DNA of 8,029 nucleotides from JBFMFE01 sp040752295 (GTDB lineage Bacteria; UBP15; UBA6099; JBFMBQ01), in the NCBI GenBank assembly GCA_040752295.1, contig JBFMFE010000063.1, forward strand, positions 1-8,029. The letters are read 5' to 3'. Shown in pieces: positions 1 to 5,932 of the stretch. Positions within the stretch are counted from its first letter, which is position 1. Each line of letters opens with the position of its first letter. The position numbers were made by a program, and so were the translations under genes. The notes beneath the pieces were generated by a model. The model worked only from the letters and a program-made list of their open reading frames with translations, had not been told where the DNA came from and ran no database searches.

Positions 1-180
1 TATCGCAAGTTCGTCTCCAACCTGGGCCGCGTGCGCCTCGACAACAAGAACATAGAAGTCGTCCTGAACAAAAAAGCGCACCTTCCTCTGCTCCACAATG
101 CAGGACTTATCGGAAATTACGGAAACGCCCTGTGGCTGAACAATTGCAACCTGACGATCTCCATCGGCACTTCACTATGA
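1..180 (+). CDS. C-terminal end of an unidentified protein, possibly a transposase (5' end outside window)
   Basis: The first frame is open from base 1 and ends with TGA at 178-180, giving 59 residues. The tail alternates basic and hydrophobic residues, with the stretch VRLDNKNIEVVLNKKAHLPL followed by LLHNAG. This resembles the C-terminal tails of some DDE-type transposases, which end in a strand-rich segment and a 'hNPhLpxAG' motif. That is an impression from pattern only, because no catalytic residue lies in the visible part. A repeat-filled gap follows. The neighbouring repeats and the IS3 remnant at the other end of the window make a mobile-element origin plausible. It could equally be the end of an unrelated protein. 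Confidence 0.5.
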   Translation, partial: YRKFVSNLGRVRLDNKNIEVVLNKKAHLPLLHNAGLIGNYGNALWLNNCNLTISIGTSL

Positions 181-280
181 TTGAGGGTGAATTTATTTCA
201 ATGAAAATCAGTGTTAATGAGAAGTACTTTTCGCCCTCCTAACCCGGCATAGCCGGAACCAGACAAAAGACAAAAAATTA

Positions 281-416
281 CCACTGAAACACGGAAGTTC
301 GGAAACACGGAAAGGTCTTTTTTTGCGCCAGCGGCGCATATAAAAACGTCTTTTTCCGTGCTTCCGTGCTTCCGTGGCAAATCATTTTTACCGTGCTTCC
401 GTGGTCAATCATTTTT
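281..416. repeat. Composite palindromic intergenic repeat built of ACACGGAAG / CTTCCGTG units
   Basis: The left arm (about 281-317) contains two GAAACACGGAA units. The right arm (about 348-377) contains their complements as tandem CTTCCGTG octamers, so the two arms can pair imperfectly. Between them is a short GC-rich hairpin, TGCGCC (324-329) / GGCGCA (333-338), flanked by T and A runs. The right arm is followed by a direct repeat: 364-389 and 391-416 are near-identical 26-mers with two mismatches, both ending in AATCATTTTT. The element lies between the 3' ends of the partial gene on the left and the pilin-like gene on the right, so it may end or stabilise transcripts from both sides. Its build matches the element at 5933-6066. 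Bases 181-280 show no gene. Confidence 0.75.
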
Positions 417-474
417 CCTGCCGTTTTGCGCGGATGTCAGCTTGTAAGATACTAATTAACAAACCGGGGAGGGG

Positions 475-987
475 TTAAAAGATACAGTCGCGGGGCGAGG
501 GGGGCCAGAAGGTCTGCGGGTCAACCCATAAATCGCAGTCTTCGAGGAAGCGGGGGGTGGCGTGTATGCGGTAGGTGTCGGCGCCGACCTCGATGTCGTC
601 AACCGTCCACTCGTCGGAGCAGTTCCTGCGGACGAGTTCCTCGAGTTCCTCGTTGGTCCTGGAGGGGTCGTTGAAGAAGTAAGCGGCGAGCCGGTCTGTG
701 CCGTAGTAGCCGTAGTCGTCGAGGTACATTTCCATCGGGAGGCGCAGTCCGATGAGGGACTGGCGGCAGCCCGTGAAGGATGCCCTGTTGCGCGCGCTGA
801 TGTAGTTGGGGATTGCTATCGAGGCGAGTATGTTTATAATGGTCAGCACGATCATGAGTTCGATCAGGGAGAAACCGCCCTGTGACGCCGCCGGGGTGAA
901 GCGCGGCGCGCGGTGAGTGGCGATGGAGGAGCTGAGGCAGTGCAGGAGCTGCGGGAAGCCCGCCGAGCCGGGGGAGGAGTTCTGCAC
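475..987 (-). CDS. Type IV prepilin-like protein with an abnormal 5' end
   Basis: The frame contains a classical prepilin N-terminus: a GG cleavage site, then FSLIELMIVLTIINILASIA and IPNY. Glutamate is at position +5 of the mature protein, and the hydrophobic helix would anchor it in the membrane or build the pilus core. The C-terminal globular part has about 110 residues, four cysteines and a YLDDYGYYGTD segment reminiscent of pilins and pseudopilins. Prepilin peptidase would cleave at G|F. No ATG, GTG or TTG occurs in frame in the usual leader. The nearest is GTG at 987-985, which gives a 38-residue leader, has no visible ribosome-binding site, and lies inside the divergent zinc-ribbon gene. 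The frame stays open upstream to 1125, but that part is antisense to the zinc-ribbon gene. The family is secure. The start is not, and the gene may be 5'-damaged. Confidence 0.72.
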   Translation of the reverse strand: MQNSSPGSAGFPQLLHCLSSSIATHRAPRFTPAASQGGFSLIELMIVLTIINILASIAIPNYISARNRASFTGCRQSLIGLRLPMEMYLDDYGYYGTDRLAAYFFNDPSRTNEELEELVRRNCSDEWTVDDIEVGADTYRIHATPRFLEDCDLWVDPQTFWPPSPRDCIF

Positions 988-1369
988 GGGATGCGGCGCG
1001 GCGTTTCCGAAGAAGCGAGTCAGGGCGCGGCGCGGCGGCGCGGGCGGCGCCGGGGCGGCGCCGCCGCTCCCGGAGGTGAGCGCCGCCTCGAAGTTCGCGC
1101 TCGTCGGCTTCTTCATTGGGTTCACTCTCTTTTACATCCCTTTCCTTATATTCTTCTACAACCTGGTCCATCCCGCAATAGCGGGCGCCGGCGCCGGAGC
1201 GGCGCTGTCCGCGTCCGGCTTCGTCGCCGGGAAGATACTGGAGAAGAAAAAGCCCGAGGTTCTCAAGAAGATAGACGGCGCGTTTCCGGTTTTTCCGAGG
1301 TACGGTTTCACGGGAAGGGCGCTCAACGTTATATATACCCGTTTTCCATCGCTTAAAAAACACAGGTAA
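923..1369 (+). CDS. Small zinc-ribbon membrane protein of unknown function
   Basis: This is a 148-residue protein. Residues 7-24 form a zinc ribbon with two CxxC knuckles (C7, C10, C21, C24; CRSCGKP and CTGCGAAF). A basic Gly/Ala-rich linker follows (about 30-52). Then comes a strongly hydrophobic segment rich in Phe (about 56-81, ending IFFYNLVH) and a second small-residue helix (about 84-105), with a basic C-terminal tail. The layout is that of a cytoplasmic zinc ribbon on a two-helix membrane anchor. The ATG at 923 is preceded by GGTGAG at 912-917. An in-frame GTG at 917 is possible but would sit directly on that motif. No specific role can be named. Its 5' end overlaps the divergent prepilin frame, and its 3' end converges on nikO. 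Confidence 0.8.
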   Translation: MEELRQCRSCGKPAEPGEEFCTGCGAAFPKKRVRARRGGAGGAGAAPPLPEVSAASKFALVGFFIGFTLFYIPFLIFFYNLVHPAIAGAGAGAALSASGFVAGKILEKKKPEVLKKIDGAFPVFPRYGFTGRALNVIYTRFPSLKKHR

Positions 1370-1436
1370 CCGCGGCGTCGCGGATTTGACGTTTTCGCGA
1401 TGTTTTCCGGCGTTCCCCGCCGGCGGCGACGCCGGA
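1370..1436. other. Convergent intergenic hairpins between the zinc-ribbon gene and nikO
   Basis: Two inverted repeats lie between the convergent stop codons: CCGCG (1370-1374) / CGCGG (1379-1383), and a longer perfect 8-bp stem, TCCGGCGT (1406-1413) / ACGCCGGA (1429-1436), with a 15-base loop. Neither is followed by a U-run in either direction, so these are not textbook intrinsic terminators. They may still protect or end the converging transcripts. Confidence 0.3.
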
Positions 1437-1441
1437 CGGAG

Positions 1442-2110
1442 TCACGCGTCGAGGTTCTCAATTCTGCCGTTCCTGATCGTGATCAGCCTCGCGGCGACCC
1501 TCTTGAGGAAGCCGACGTCGTGCGAGATGGTGAGGTGCGGGCGTTCGCGCCCGTTGAGTATGTCCACGATGCGCTCCGCGGTCGGCTCGTCGAGTCCGGC
1601 GACCGGCTCGTCGAGAAGGAGAATTTCGGGCTTCATGGCGAATACGGCGGCGAGAGAGACGAGCTTTTTCTCGCCGCCGGACAGCCTGTAGGTGACGCGG
1701 TTCTCGAAGCCGGACAGTCCGACCATCGCGAGCGTCTCGGACACGATTGACAGCGCTTCGGCGCGGCTCTTTCCGAGGTTCATCGGACCGAAGGCGACGT
1801 CCTCGGCGACGGTGGGGCTGAACAACTGGTCGTCGGCGTCCTGAAACAGAAGCCCGATCCTGCGCCTGACCTCGCGGAAATCGCCGCCGGCGCGGCGGGG
1901 TTTGCCGAAAATCTCGACCGCCCCCGCCGCGGGCTTCAAAAGCCCCATTATGACGTGAAACAGTGTCGTCTTCCCGCACCCGTTAGGTCCGGCAAGTCCC
2001 ACCCTCTCGCCGGCGGCAAAGTCGAAATCGAGGTCCCTCAGAACCGGCGCGCCGGCGGCGTAACCGAACGTCACGCCCCTCAGTTTTATAACGGACCCGC
2101 TCAAAGCCAC
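1442..2110 (-). CDS. nikO: NikO/CbiO-type ATPase of an ECF nickel transporter
   Basis: This is a 222-residue ABC ATPase that drives metal import as the A-component of the energy-coupling factor complex. All core motifs are visible: Walker A GPNGCGKTT (41-49), Q-loop Q90 in LLFQDADDQLFSPTV, signature LSGGE (143-147), Walker B ILLLDE (163-168), D-loop AGLD (171-174) and switch histidine H197 (TISHD). The DADDQLF segment is typical of the CbiO/NikO family. The open frame runs much further upstream, but that part is a shadow of nikQ. The start is placed at GTG 2110, which overlaps the nikQ stop by 10 bases. TTG at 2104, with a 4-base overlap, is an equal alternative, and neither has a strong ribosome-binding site. 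Overlap with nikQ implies translational coupling in a nikMLQO operon. Nickel rather than cobalt is inferred from nikM and nikL. Confidence 0.93.
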   Translation of the reverse strand: MALSGSVIKLRGVTFGYAAGAPVLRDLDFDFAAGERVGLAGPNGCGKTTLFHVIMGLLKPAAGAVEIFGKPRRAGGDFREVRRRIGLLFQDADDQLFSPTVAEDVAFGPMNLGKSRAEALSIVSETLAMVGLSGFENRVTYRLSGGEKKLVSLAAVFAMKPEILLLDEPVAGLDEPTAERIVDILNGRERPHLTISHDVGFLKRVAARLITIRNGRIENLDA

Positions 2111-2850
2111 TCGATTACCGCGAGCATGACAATGTAAATGGCGAAGAGGGTCAGGAACGCCGCGTCCTCCGCGCGCATGACAAAGTGGTCCAGAAGGTAA
2201 TACTTCCCCTTGAACCCCCTGCACAGCATCGCGTTGTAGATGCGCTCCGACCTGTCGTAGCTCCTCACCATGAGCATTCCGGCGAGGTAGGCGTACGTCC
2301 TGTACGTGTGCGCGTTCGTCCCCGGCTCGAAGCAGCGCACCCTCATCGCGTTCGTCAGCCGGGCGTACTCGAGCCGGACGACGTGCATGTACCTGAAAAT
2401 GAAAAAGAACAGTTGGATCAGCTTGTCGGGAACCCTGAAATGGCTCAGCGCGTGGACGAGGTCGAAAACGGAGGAGGTTCCGAGAAGCGCGATCGTCGCG
2501 GCGAGTATGGTGTTGCACTTCACGGTTACAAGCAGGCAATAGACAAGCCCCTCGCGGGTCGCGTCCAGCCCGCCGACCGAAAAGACCGTTTCGCCGGGAT
2601 ACGCGAACGGCACGAACGCCCACACGAAGACCATGAAGCCGTTCACAAGCAGAAGCCGGACGCCGACACGCGCCGGGGCGAGGCGCGCGAAGAGCACGAG
2701 GGCTGCGGCGAAGATGGCGGCGGCGGCGAGCATCGCCGGCTCGCTCCCGAGCGCGACGACGAACGCGAACGCGACGGACACCGCGATCTTAACGCGCGGG
2801 TCGAGACGATGAATCCTCGAATCGCCCGTTGAAAATTCCTCGTTTATCAC
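2101..2850 (-). CDS. nikQ: NikQ/CbiQ-type transmembrane coupling protein (T-component)
   Basis: This 249-residue integral membrane protein links the ATPase to the substrate-binding subunit. Hydrophobic helices are visible at about 20-36, 40-57, 64-82, 104-124 and 233-248. The two coupling-helix motifs of the CbiQ family are present in the cytoplasmic loop: AMRVRCF (168-174) and AMLCRGF (207-213). The first has Cys where the family usually has Gly (RC instead of RG). The start is GTG at 2850. It overlaps the nikL stop in a GTGA arrangement, with GGAGGTG upstream at somewhat long spacing (13 bases). Length and motif spacing are normal for the family, so the protein is probably functional. The distinction from CbiQ rests on the neighbours, because the T-components are very alike. 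Confidence 0.93.
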   Translation of the reverse strand: MINEEFSTGDSRIHRLDPRVKIAVSVAFAFVVALGSEPAMLAAAAIFAAALVLFARLAPARVGVRLLLVNGFMVFVWAFVPFAYPGETVFSVGGLDATREGLVYCLLVTVKCNTILAATIALLGTSSVFDLVHALSHFRVPDKLIQLFFFIFRYMHVVRLEYARLTNAMRVRCFEPGTNAHTYRTYAYLAGMLMVRSYDRSERIYNAMLCRGFKGKYYLLDHFVMRAEDAAFLTLFAIYIVMLAVIEWL

Positions 2851-3635
2851 CGCCCGCCTGCGTCACCTCCGGTCCCGCCTCGGGGGCGGCGTTTGAGAAA
2901 CATAAGCAGCGCCATGACTCCCGCTATTAAACCGATCCCCACGATTATTTCGGCGATGGGGTCGTCGCGGCGCCTCTCGTCGAGCATCATTTTTCTCAGC
3001 GGCGCCACCTTCTTTTCAACTTCTGCCTCGATGATCGCGCGGAGGCGCTCTTCGCCGATAAAGGGCGGACATTCTTCGGGGCGCCGGGGTTGAGCGTGGC
3101 GGGCGGCGGACGGGGGTGCGGGGCGCGCGCCTTCGGGGCGCGCGCCCTCGGGAGGCGCGCCGCCCGGCGCGGCTCGGGGTTTTCCGGTTGAAACGGCAGC
3201 CGCGGTCTTCTCCGATACCGGAGTTGCGCCGCCGCCGGGGGCGCCCTGCCCTTCCGCCGGGACGTCGGGGAGTTCGCCTGCCGGGAGGAGGAACTCGCCC
3301 CTGTGCCCCATCCCCGCGTCGAGTACGATCCTGAGGTCGGTCTTCACCGTCGGTTTGAACGAAAACCCGCCCTCGTCGTCCGTTGTTCCCGCGGCGAGGA
3401 CCGTTCCCGCCGGATCGAGCACGCTCACCTTCGAGTTTCTGCACTTCGCGCCGCCGCTGAAATAACTCTCCGTCCGCACCACGTCCCCTTCCACCCATGC
3501 GAATATATTCACCTTGTGCGCCCGGACAGGGGCGCCGGCGGCGAAAATCGCCCCGGCGAGAACAAGCGCCGCGCACACGCGGCGCGCCGCGCGCCGCGTT
3601 TTCGCTTTCTTTTCAGCCTCCGCCGCTGCGGACAT
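2847..3635 (-). CDS. nikL: NikL-like periplasmic/membrane component of the nickel ECF transporter
   Basis: This protein has 262 residues. A basic N-terminus and a hydrophobic stretch (about 20-36) form a signal sequence with a likely cleavage after VRA39, so the mature protein would begin HKVNIFAWVEGD. That start is characteristic of NikL, which replaces NikN in NikMKLQO-type importers. A beta-rich domain (about 40-115) is followed by a Pro/Ala/Gly-rich linker with repeated GARPE units. Next comes a charged helical segment (ERLRAIIEAEVEKKV and following) and a C-terminal membrane helix (about 228-247) ending in basic residues. The predicted form is a periplasmic domain tethered by its C-terminal anchor. 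The start ATG has GGAG seven bases upstream. It overlaps nikM by 23 bases and nikQ by 4. Residues H40 and C65 could contact metal, but that is inference. Confidence 0.85.
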   Translation of the reverse strand: MSAAAEAEKKAKTRRAARRVCAALVLAGAIFAAGAPVRAHKVNIFAWVEGDVVRTESYFSGGAKCRNSKVSVLDPAGTVLAAGTTDDEGGFSFKPTVKTDLRIVLDAGMGHRGEFLLPAGELPDVPAEGQGAPGGGATPVSEKTAAAVSTGKPRAAPGGAPPEGARPEGARPAPPSAARHAQPRRPEECPPFIGEERLRAIIEAEVEKKVAPLRKMMLDERRRDDPIAEIIVGIGLIAGVMALLMFLKRRPRGGTGGDAGGR

Positions 3636-4227
3636 CGAGCATCTCCGGTCTGATCTTCCTCACGAAACGAACGCAGAGGGCCGTGATCGTCCCCACGACC
3701 ACCATCACCGGGAGGTGAAAGACCACCGCCGCCTGCGCCGTCCTCAGGAACGCCTCCTCGGTGAAAACGAGCGAAACGGCGATGAGGAGACATCCCATCA
3801 TAACGGCGGAAAAGCCGCACGCGAACGACGCCGTGGAAGACACCCACGCCGAGGGCGACCGAACGGGACCGCGGAAAAGATAAAAACACGCCACCGCCGG
3901 CGCCGCCATGTTGAACGTGTTCACGCCGAGCGTGGTCAAACCCCCGAACTGGAACAGAACCGCCTGGAGGACAAGGGCGACGAGTATCGCGGGAAACGCA
4001 GCCCAACCGAGGAAAATGCCCGCGAGACCGTTAGTTACGAGGTGGACGCTCGCGGGTCCGGCGGGGACGCGGATGAGGGAGGCGACGAAAAACACCGATG
4101 ACAGAACCGCCACCCTGGGCAGTTCGCGCTCCTCCACCTTCTTAAGCCCGACCGCGACGCCGCACGCGCTCAACGCCGCGCCGCCGATCAGCACCGGCGC
4201 CGAAAGCACCCCCTCCGAAATGTGCAC
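3613..4227 (-). CDS. nikM: NikM/CbiM-type substrate-binding membrane subunit, nickel type
   Basis: This 204-residue multi-helix membrane protein is the S-component that binds the metal ion. It begins MHISEGVLS. In NikM/CbiM proteins the amino terminus and His2 form part of the metal site. A second conserved histidine is at H62 in PAGPASVHLVTNGLAG, matching the other histidine ligand of the family. The segment QFGGLTTLGVNTFNMAAPA (about 88-106) is the NikM form of the conserved loop and favours nickel over cobalt. The start is GTG at 4227, with GGGGAGGG about seven bases upstream. No other start would keep the essential MH terminus. It is the first gene of nikMLQO and overlaps nikL. Its 126-base upstream leader contains tandem repeats and two hairpins. 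Confidence 0.92.
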   Translation of the reverse strand: MHISEGVLSAPVLIGGAALSACGVAVGLKKVEERELPRVAVLSSVFFVASLIRVPAGPASVHLVTNGLAGIFLGWAAFPAILVALVLQAVLFQFGGLTTLGVNTFNMAAPAVACFYLFRGPVRSPSAWVSSTASFACGFSAVMMGCLLIAVSLVFTEEAFLRTAQAAVVFHLPVMVVVGTITALCVRFVRKIRPEMLDVRSGGG

Positions 4228-4269
4228 GCCGTTTCCCTCCCCGGCTCAACAGCCCTCTCTCACACAAAG

Positions 4270-4319
4270 CGCGCCCGTCGCGGGCGCGGGTCCGGGTTCG
4301 TCCGGACGGACAACGAACC
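4270..4319 (-). promoter_or_regulatory. Paired hairpins in the nikM leader
   Basis: Two strong inverted repeats precede nikM. One is CGCGCCCG (4270-4277) / CGGGCGCG (4281-4288) with a three-base loop. The other is GGTTCGT (4295-4301) / ACGAACC (4313-4319) around a TCCGGA core. They may terminate the upstream DUF2283 transcript or act in the nik leader RNA. No cobalamin-riboswitch consensus box was seen, and no U-run follows on the minus strand. Function is unassigned. Confidence 0.35.
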
Positions 4320-4348
4320 GTTCACTGCTCACCGTTTACCGCTCACCG
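4314..4348. repeat. Heptanucleotide tandem repeat upstream of nikM
   Basis: Five consecutive 7-base units are present: CGAACCG, TTCACTG, CTCACCG, TTTACCG, CTCACCG. On the minus strand they read as degenerate CGGTGAG/CGGTAAA units. They lie between the stop of the second DUF2283 gene (4354) and nikM. Degenerate heptamer tandems of this kind are known as short tandemly repeated sequences in several bacterial groups. Confidence 0.7.
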
Positions 4349-4353
4349 GGCGT

Positions 4354-4584
4354 TCAGACTTTCCCCGCAACAACCAGCGATTCCACGTTGATATGGTCGC
4401 CCTCGATAACCTGCCCGCGGGATAAAAAATTCAGCACTTCAAAGCCGATTACCCTGCCGTTCGCGTCTCTGGAAAAAATTATCTCTTCGGATGTTTCTTC
4501 GCATGTCGCTTCGTTCTCAGGGTCGGCGAACCACACGGTCAGGGTATTGCCTTCTTTGTCATATATGATTTTTATCGTTTCCAT
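4354..4584 (-). CDS. DUF2283-like small protein, divergent copy
   Basis: This is a 76-residue protein. Its N-terminal IKIIYDKEGNTLTVWF and central GRVIGFEVLNF follow the DUF2283 pattern (YDKEADxxYI ... GxxxGIEIL) in a divergent form. Many acidic residues lie in between (ENEATCEETSEEII). The family is uncharacterised. It often sits beside DUF4258 or other toxin-like genes and may act as an antitoxin-like partner, which is inference here. The start is placed at ATG 4584. A TTG two codons upstream (4590) is possible, and only a weak AAGAG precedes the ATG. It lies 11 bases after the first DUF2283 gene and is probably co-transcribed with it. The two copies differ a great deal, so they are not a recent duplication. 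Confidence 0.8.
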   Translation of the reverse strand: METIKIIYDKEGNTLTVWFADPENEATCEETSEEIIFSRDANGRVIGFEVLNFLSRGQVIEGDHINVESLVVAGKV

Positions 4585-4595
4585 ACACAACTCTT

Positions 4596-4811
4596 TCAGA
4601 CGCTCTCCAGCACTAAATTTCTGGTCGTCAGATCGAATAAATCTTTCTTCGAGTATTTTTTAGTTGCGTGTAGTATCTCTATTCCAATCAAATTGCCGCC
4701 CTTGTCAAAGTCGAGCGAAACACCGTTGTCCACTTCTTCCGTTTTATCCACATATTCATCTTTTAATGATATGTACATTGCGTCGGCCTCTTTGTCGTAT
4801 TCTATTTTCAC
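4596..4811 (-). CDS. DUF2283 small protein, canonical copy
   Basis: This 71-residue protein begins MKIEYDKEADAMYISL and contains SLDFDKGGNLIGIEILHA, the two hallmark blocks of DUF2283. The family is a small mostly beta domain of unknown biochemical role. The start GTG (4811-4809) overlaps the TGA stop of the upstream DUF4258 gene (4810-4808) in a GTGA arrangement, and AAGGTGAT lies just upstream, so the two are translationally coupled. This supports their working as a pair, possibly a toxin-antitoxin-like unit. That reading comes from the arrangement, not from a known activity. Confidence 0.88.
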   Translation of the reverse strand: MKIEYDKEADAMYISLKDEYVDKTEEVDNGVSLDFDKGGNLIGIEILHATKKYSKKDLFDLTTRNLVLESV

Positions 4812-5068
4812 CGCTCATCACCTTCCTTCATCACTTTGAATTTTACCGATAGAACGATGCGAACATTTTTCTCAATAACGTACGGCGCTATAATAAGTCT
4901 ATCCCCTATCTTTTTATATGCAACCTTCACCCCGATTTCATCATCGACTCGATCAGGCGTCTCAATCGTTGACGTCATTTCCTCGTCGCTTATCCTTCGC
5001 CATCTCATTCTGTTCTTCACATGGCGGGTGAGGCGAATGTTTTTTGCGGAAAAAGAATTCTTTCCCAT
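4808..5068 (-). CDS. DUF4258 small protein, candidate toxin-like partner of DUF2283
   Basis: This is an 86-residue protein. The block LTRHVKNRMRWRRISDEE (about 13-30) and the later strand-rich GDRLIIAPYVIEKNVRIVL segment match the DUF4258 pattern: a conserved His near the N-terminus, RxxxRxI, and C-terminal strands. The start is ATG 5068, with GAAGGA upstream at about nine bases. The frame stays open to 5137, but the earlier ATG at 5095 has no ribosome-binding site. The protein is basic at its N-terminus, and the gene is coupled to the DUF2283 gene by stop/start overlap. DUF4258 domains occur in small two-gene cassettes and have been suspected of toxin activity. No enzymatic function can be assigned from this sequence. 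Confidence 0.8.
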   Translation of the reverse strand: MGKNSFSAKNIRLTRHVKNRMRWRRISDEEMTSTIETPDRVDDEIGVKVAYKKIGDRLIIAPYVIEKNVRIVLSVKFKVMKEGDER

Positions 5069-5144
5069 TATGTAATATCCTTCGGCTGACACCATTTTTT
5101 TATGAATCTGTTTGTGTCCCGGGCCGGTCAGCAGCAAGGGCGCG

Positions 5145-5327
5145 TTATTTTCCTGCCGTTCTCAAATCAACGGTTTCAAGTCCCCACTTTCTCGCAAGCG
5201 CCCTCGATTCATCGCGCACTTTTCTCAAATATTCCGAAATGCCGATCCCCGATTTTTCGCGGGTTTCCGCTTCCTTTTCCCTTATTCCGTGCAGCCACTC
5301 CATCCATTACACACCGTCAATTTTCAT
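5145..5327 (-). pseudogene. Small antitoxin-like partner of the PIN gene, stopped at codon 7
   Basis: The frame reads MKIDGV, then TAA (5309-5307), then WMEWLHGIREKEAETREK and on to TAA at 5147-5145, 60 sense-codon positions in all. The ATG at 5327 has a strong ribosome-binding site, GGAGGTGAT (5341-5333), and overlaps the end of the PIN reading frame by 11 bases, as expected for a coupled pair. Small proteins starting MKxDxVxxMxxIRxx follow PIN-domain genes of this type in many genomes, so the TAA looks like a nonsense mutation. An in-frame ATG at 5303 could re-initiate after the stop and yield 52 residues rich in Lys, Arg and Glu, so some product may still be made. Antitoxin function is inferred from position. 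Confidence 0.68.
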
Positions 5328-5804
5328 AACGGATCACCTCCATCGGGGTGCGGATTGATAATTCCTTCGTGTACCCTTCCCTGTAGTTGATCGTTTTGAA
5401 CCGTCTTATCCTGAATTCGTTGGCGATGTGAACGCAGTTCAGTGTTACCATCACGTCGAACTCCCCACCGTTGCAAGGGCGACGTGAACCGCGTCGTTTC
5501 CGACACTCGCCGGAACGACCTCCTCCGACAGATATTTTTCAGCAAGCGCTTCCGCCTCGTCTTCGTCCGATTCGTACTCCCTGATCCCGCTGTCCTTTAT
5601 TATTCCCATGAAATTCTCAAGCATCGCGGGAGGGCTTTTGCCAGGTTCGCCGATCACCAGTCCCGAAACAAATCCCTCCATCATCCCCTGCTTTATCTGC
5701 TCGAAAAGCGTCCTTACCGCTTTTCTCTTTTCAGCGTTCACGGCGTCGTCGTCAAAATAGAACCCGAACAGGGATGTTTCAAGATACAAGCGCAGCTTCT
5801 TCAT
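5317..5804 (-). pseudogene. PIN-domain (VapC-like) ribonuclease gene, frameshifted
   Basis: The start MKKLRLYLETSLFGFYFDDD is typical of one PIN-domain family. Acidic candidates for the metal site are E9, E53 and D104 (NDAVHVALA). In frame the protein stops early after ATVGSST (117 residues, TGA at 5453-5451). Adding one base in the G run at 5463-5466 restores GEFDVMVTLNCVHIANEF and continues to IRTPMEVIRYEN, ending at 5317. The restored protein would have about 162 residues, normal for the family, with D117 as the last acidic residue. The lesion is thus a one-base loss in a short homopolymer, either a true mutation or an assembly error. ATG 5804 is preferred over TTG 5867 because family proteins begin at MKK. 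If intact, it would be an RNA-cleaving toxin paired with the overlapping downstream small gene. Confidence 0.78.
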
Positions 5805-5840
5805 GACCGGTTTTTCTCTCGGGCGCTTATTGCGCGGATC

Positions 5841-5867
5841 TTTATAGTCCTTCGCCGCCCGCTTCAA
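5841..5867 (-). promoter_or_regulatory. Weak candidate promoter for the PIN gene
   Basis: On the minus strand TTGAAG (5867-5862) and TATAAA (5846-5841) are separated by 15 bases, upstream of the preferred PIN start at 5804. The spacing is shorter than ideal. Confidence 0.3.
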
Positions 5868-5932
5868 TTATAACTCATAACCACCGGATGCGAAAAACCC
5901 CACGGACCGCGCCCCCGCCGTTCCTTAACAAC

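Noticed and set aside
599..1363. Minus-strand 254-codon frame across the pilin and zinc-ribbon region
   Set aside because: It is out of frame with the prepilin motif and antisense to the zinc ribbon, with an Arg/Pro-rich shadow composition.
2111..2623. Upstream extension of the nikO frame
   Set aside because: It is antisense-free but lies wholly in a second frame of nikQ, has the Arg-rich look of an out-of-frame shadow in high-GC DNA, and carries no ABC ATPase motif.
2185..2832. Long plus-strand open frame opposite nikQ
   Set aside because: It is rich in Arg, Glu and His with no family pattern, and is the antisense shadow of a confident membrane protein gene.
3514..4101. Long plus-strand open frame opposite nikM and nikL
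   Set aside because: Low-complexity charged composition typical of the antisense of high-GC genes. Both opposing genes have clear motifs.
4228..4353. Cobalamin riboswitch upstream of nikM
   Set aside because: No conserved B12-box sequence is visible, and the leader is too short for the usual fold.
5324..5545. Separate 73-codon minus-strand gene overlapping the PIN gene
   Set aside because: It is a shadow frame. The restored PIN frame in a different phase explains the same bases with family-like sequence.
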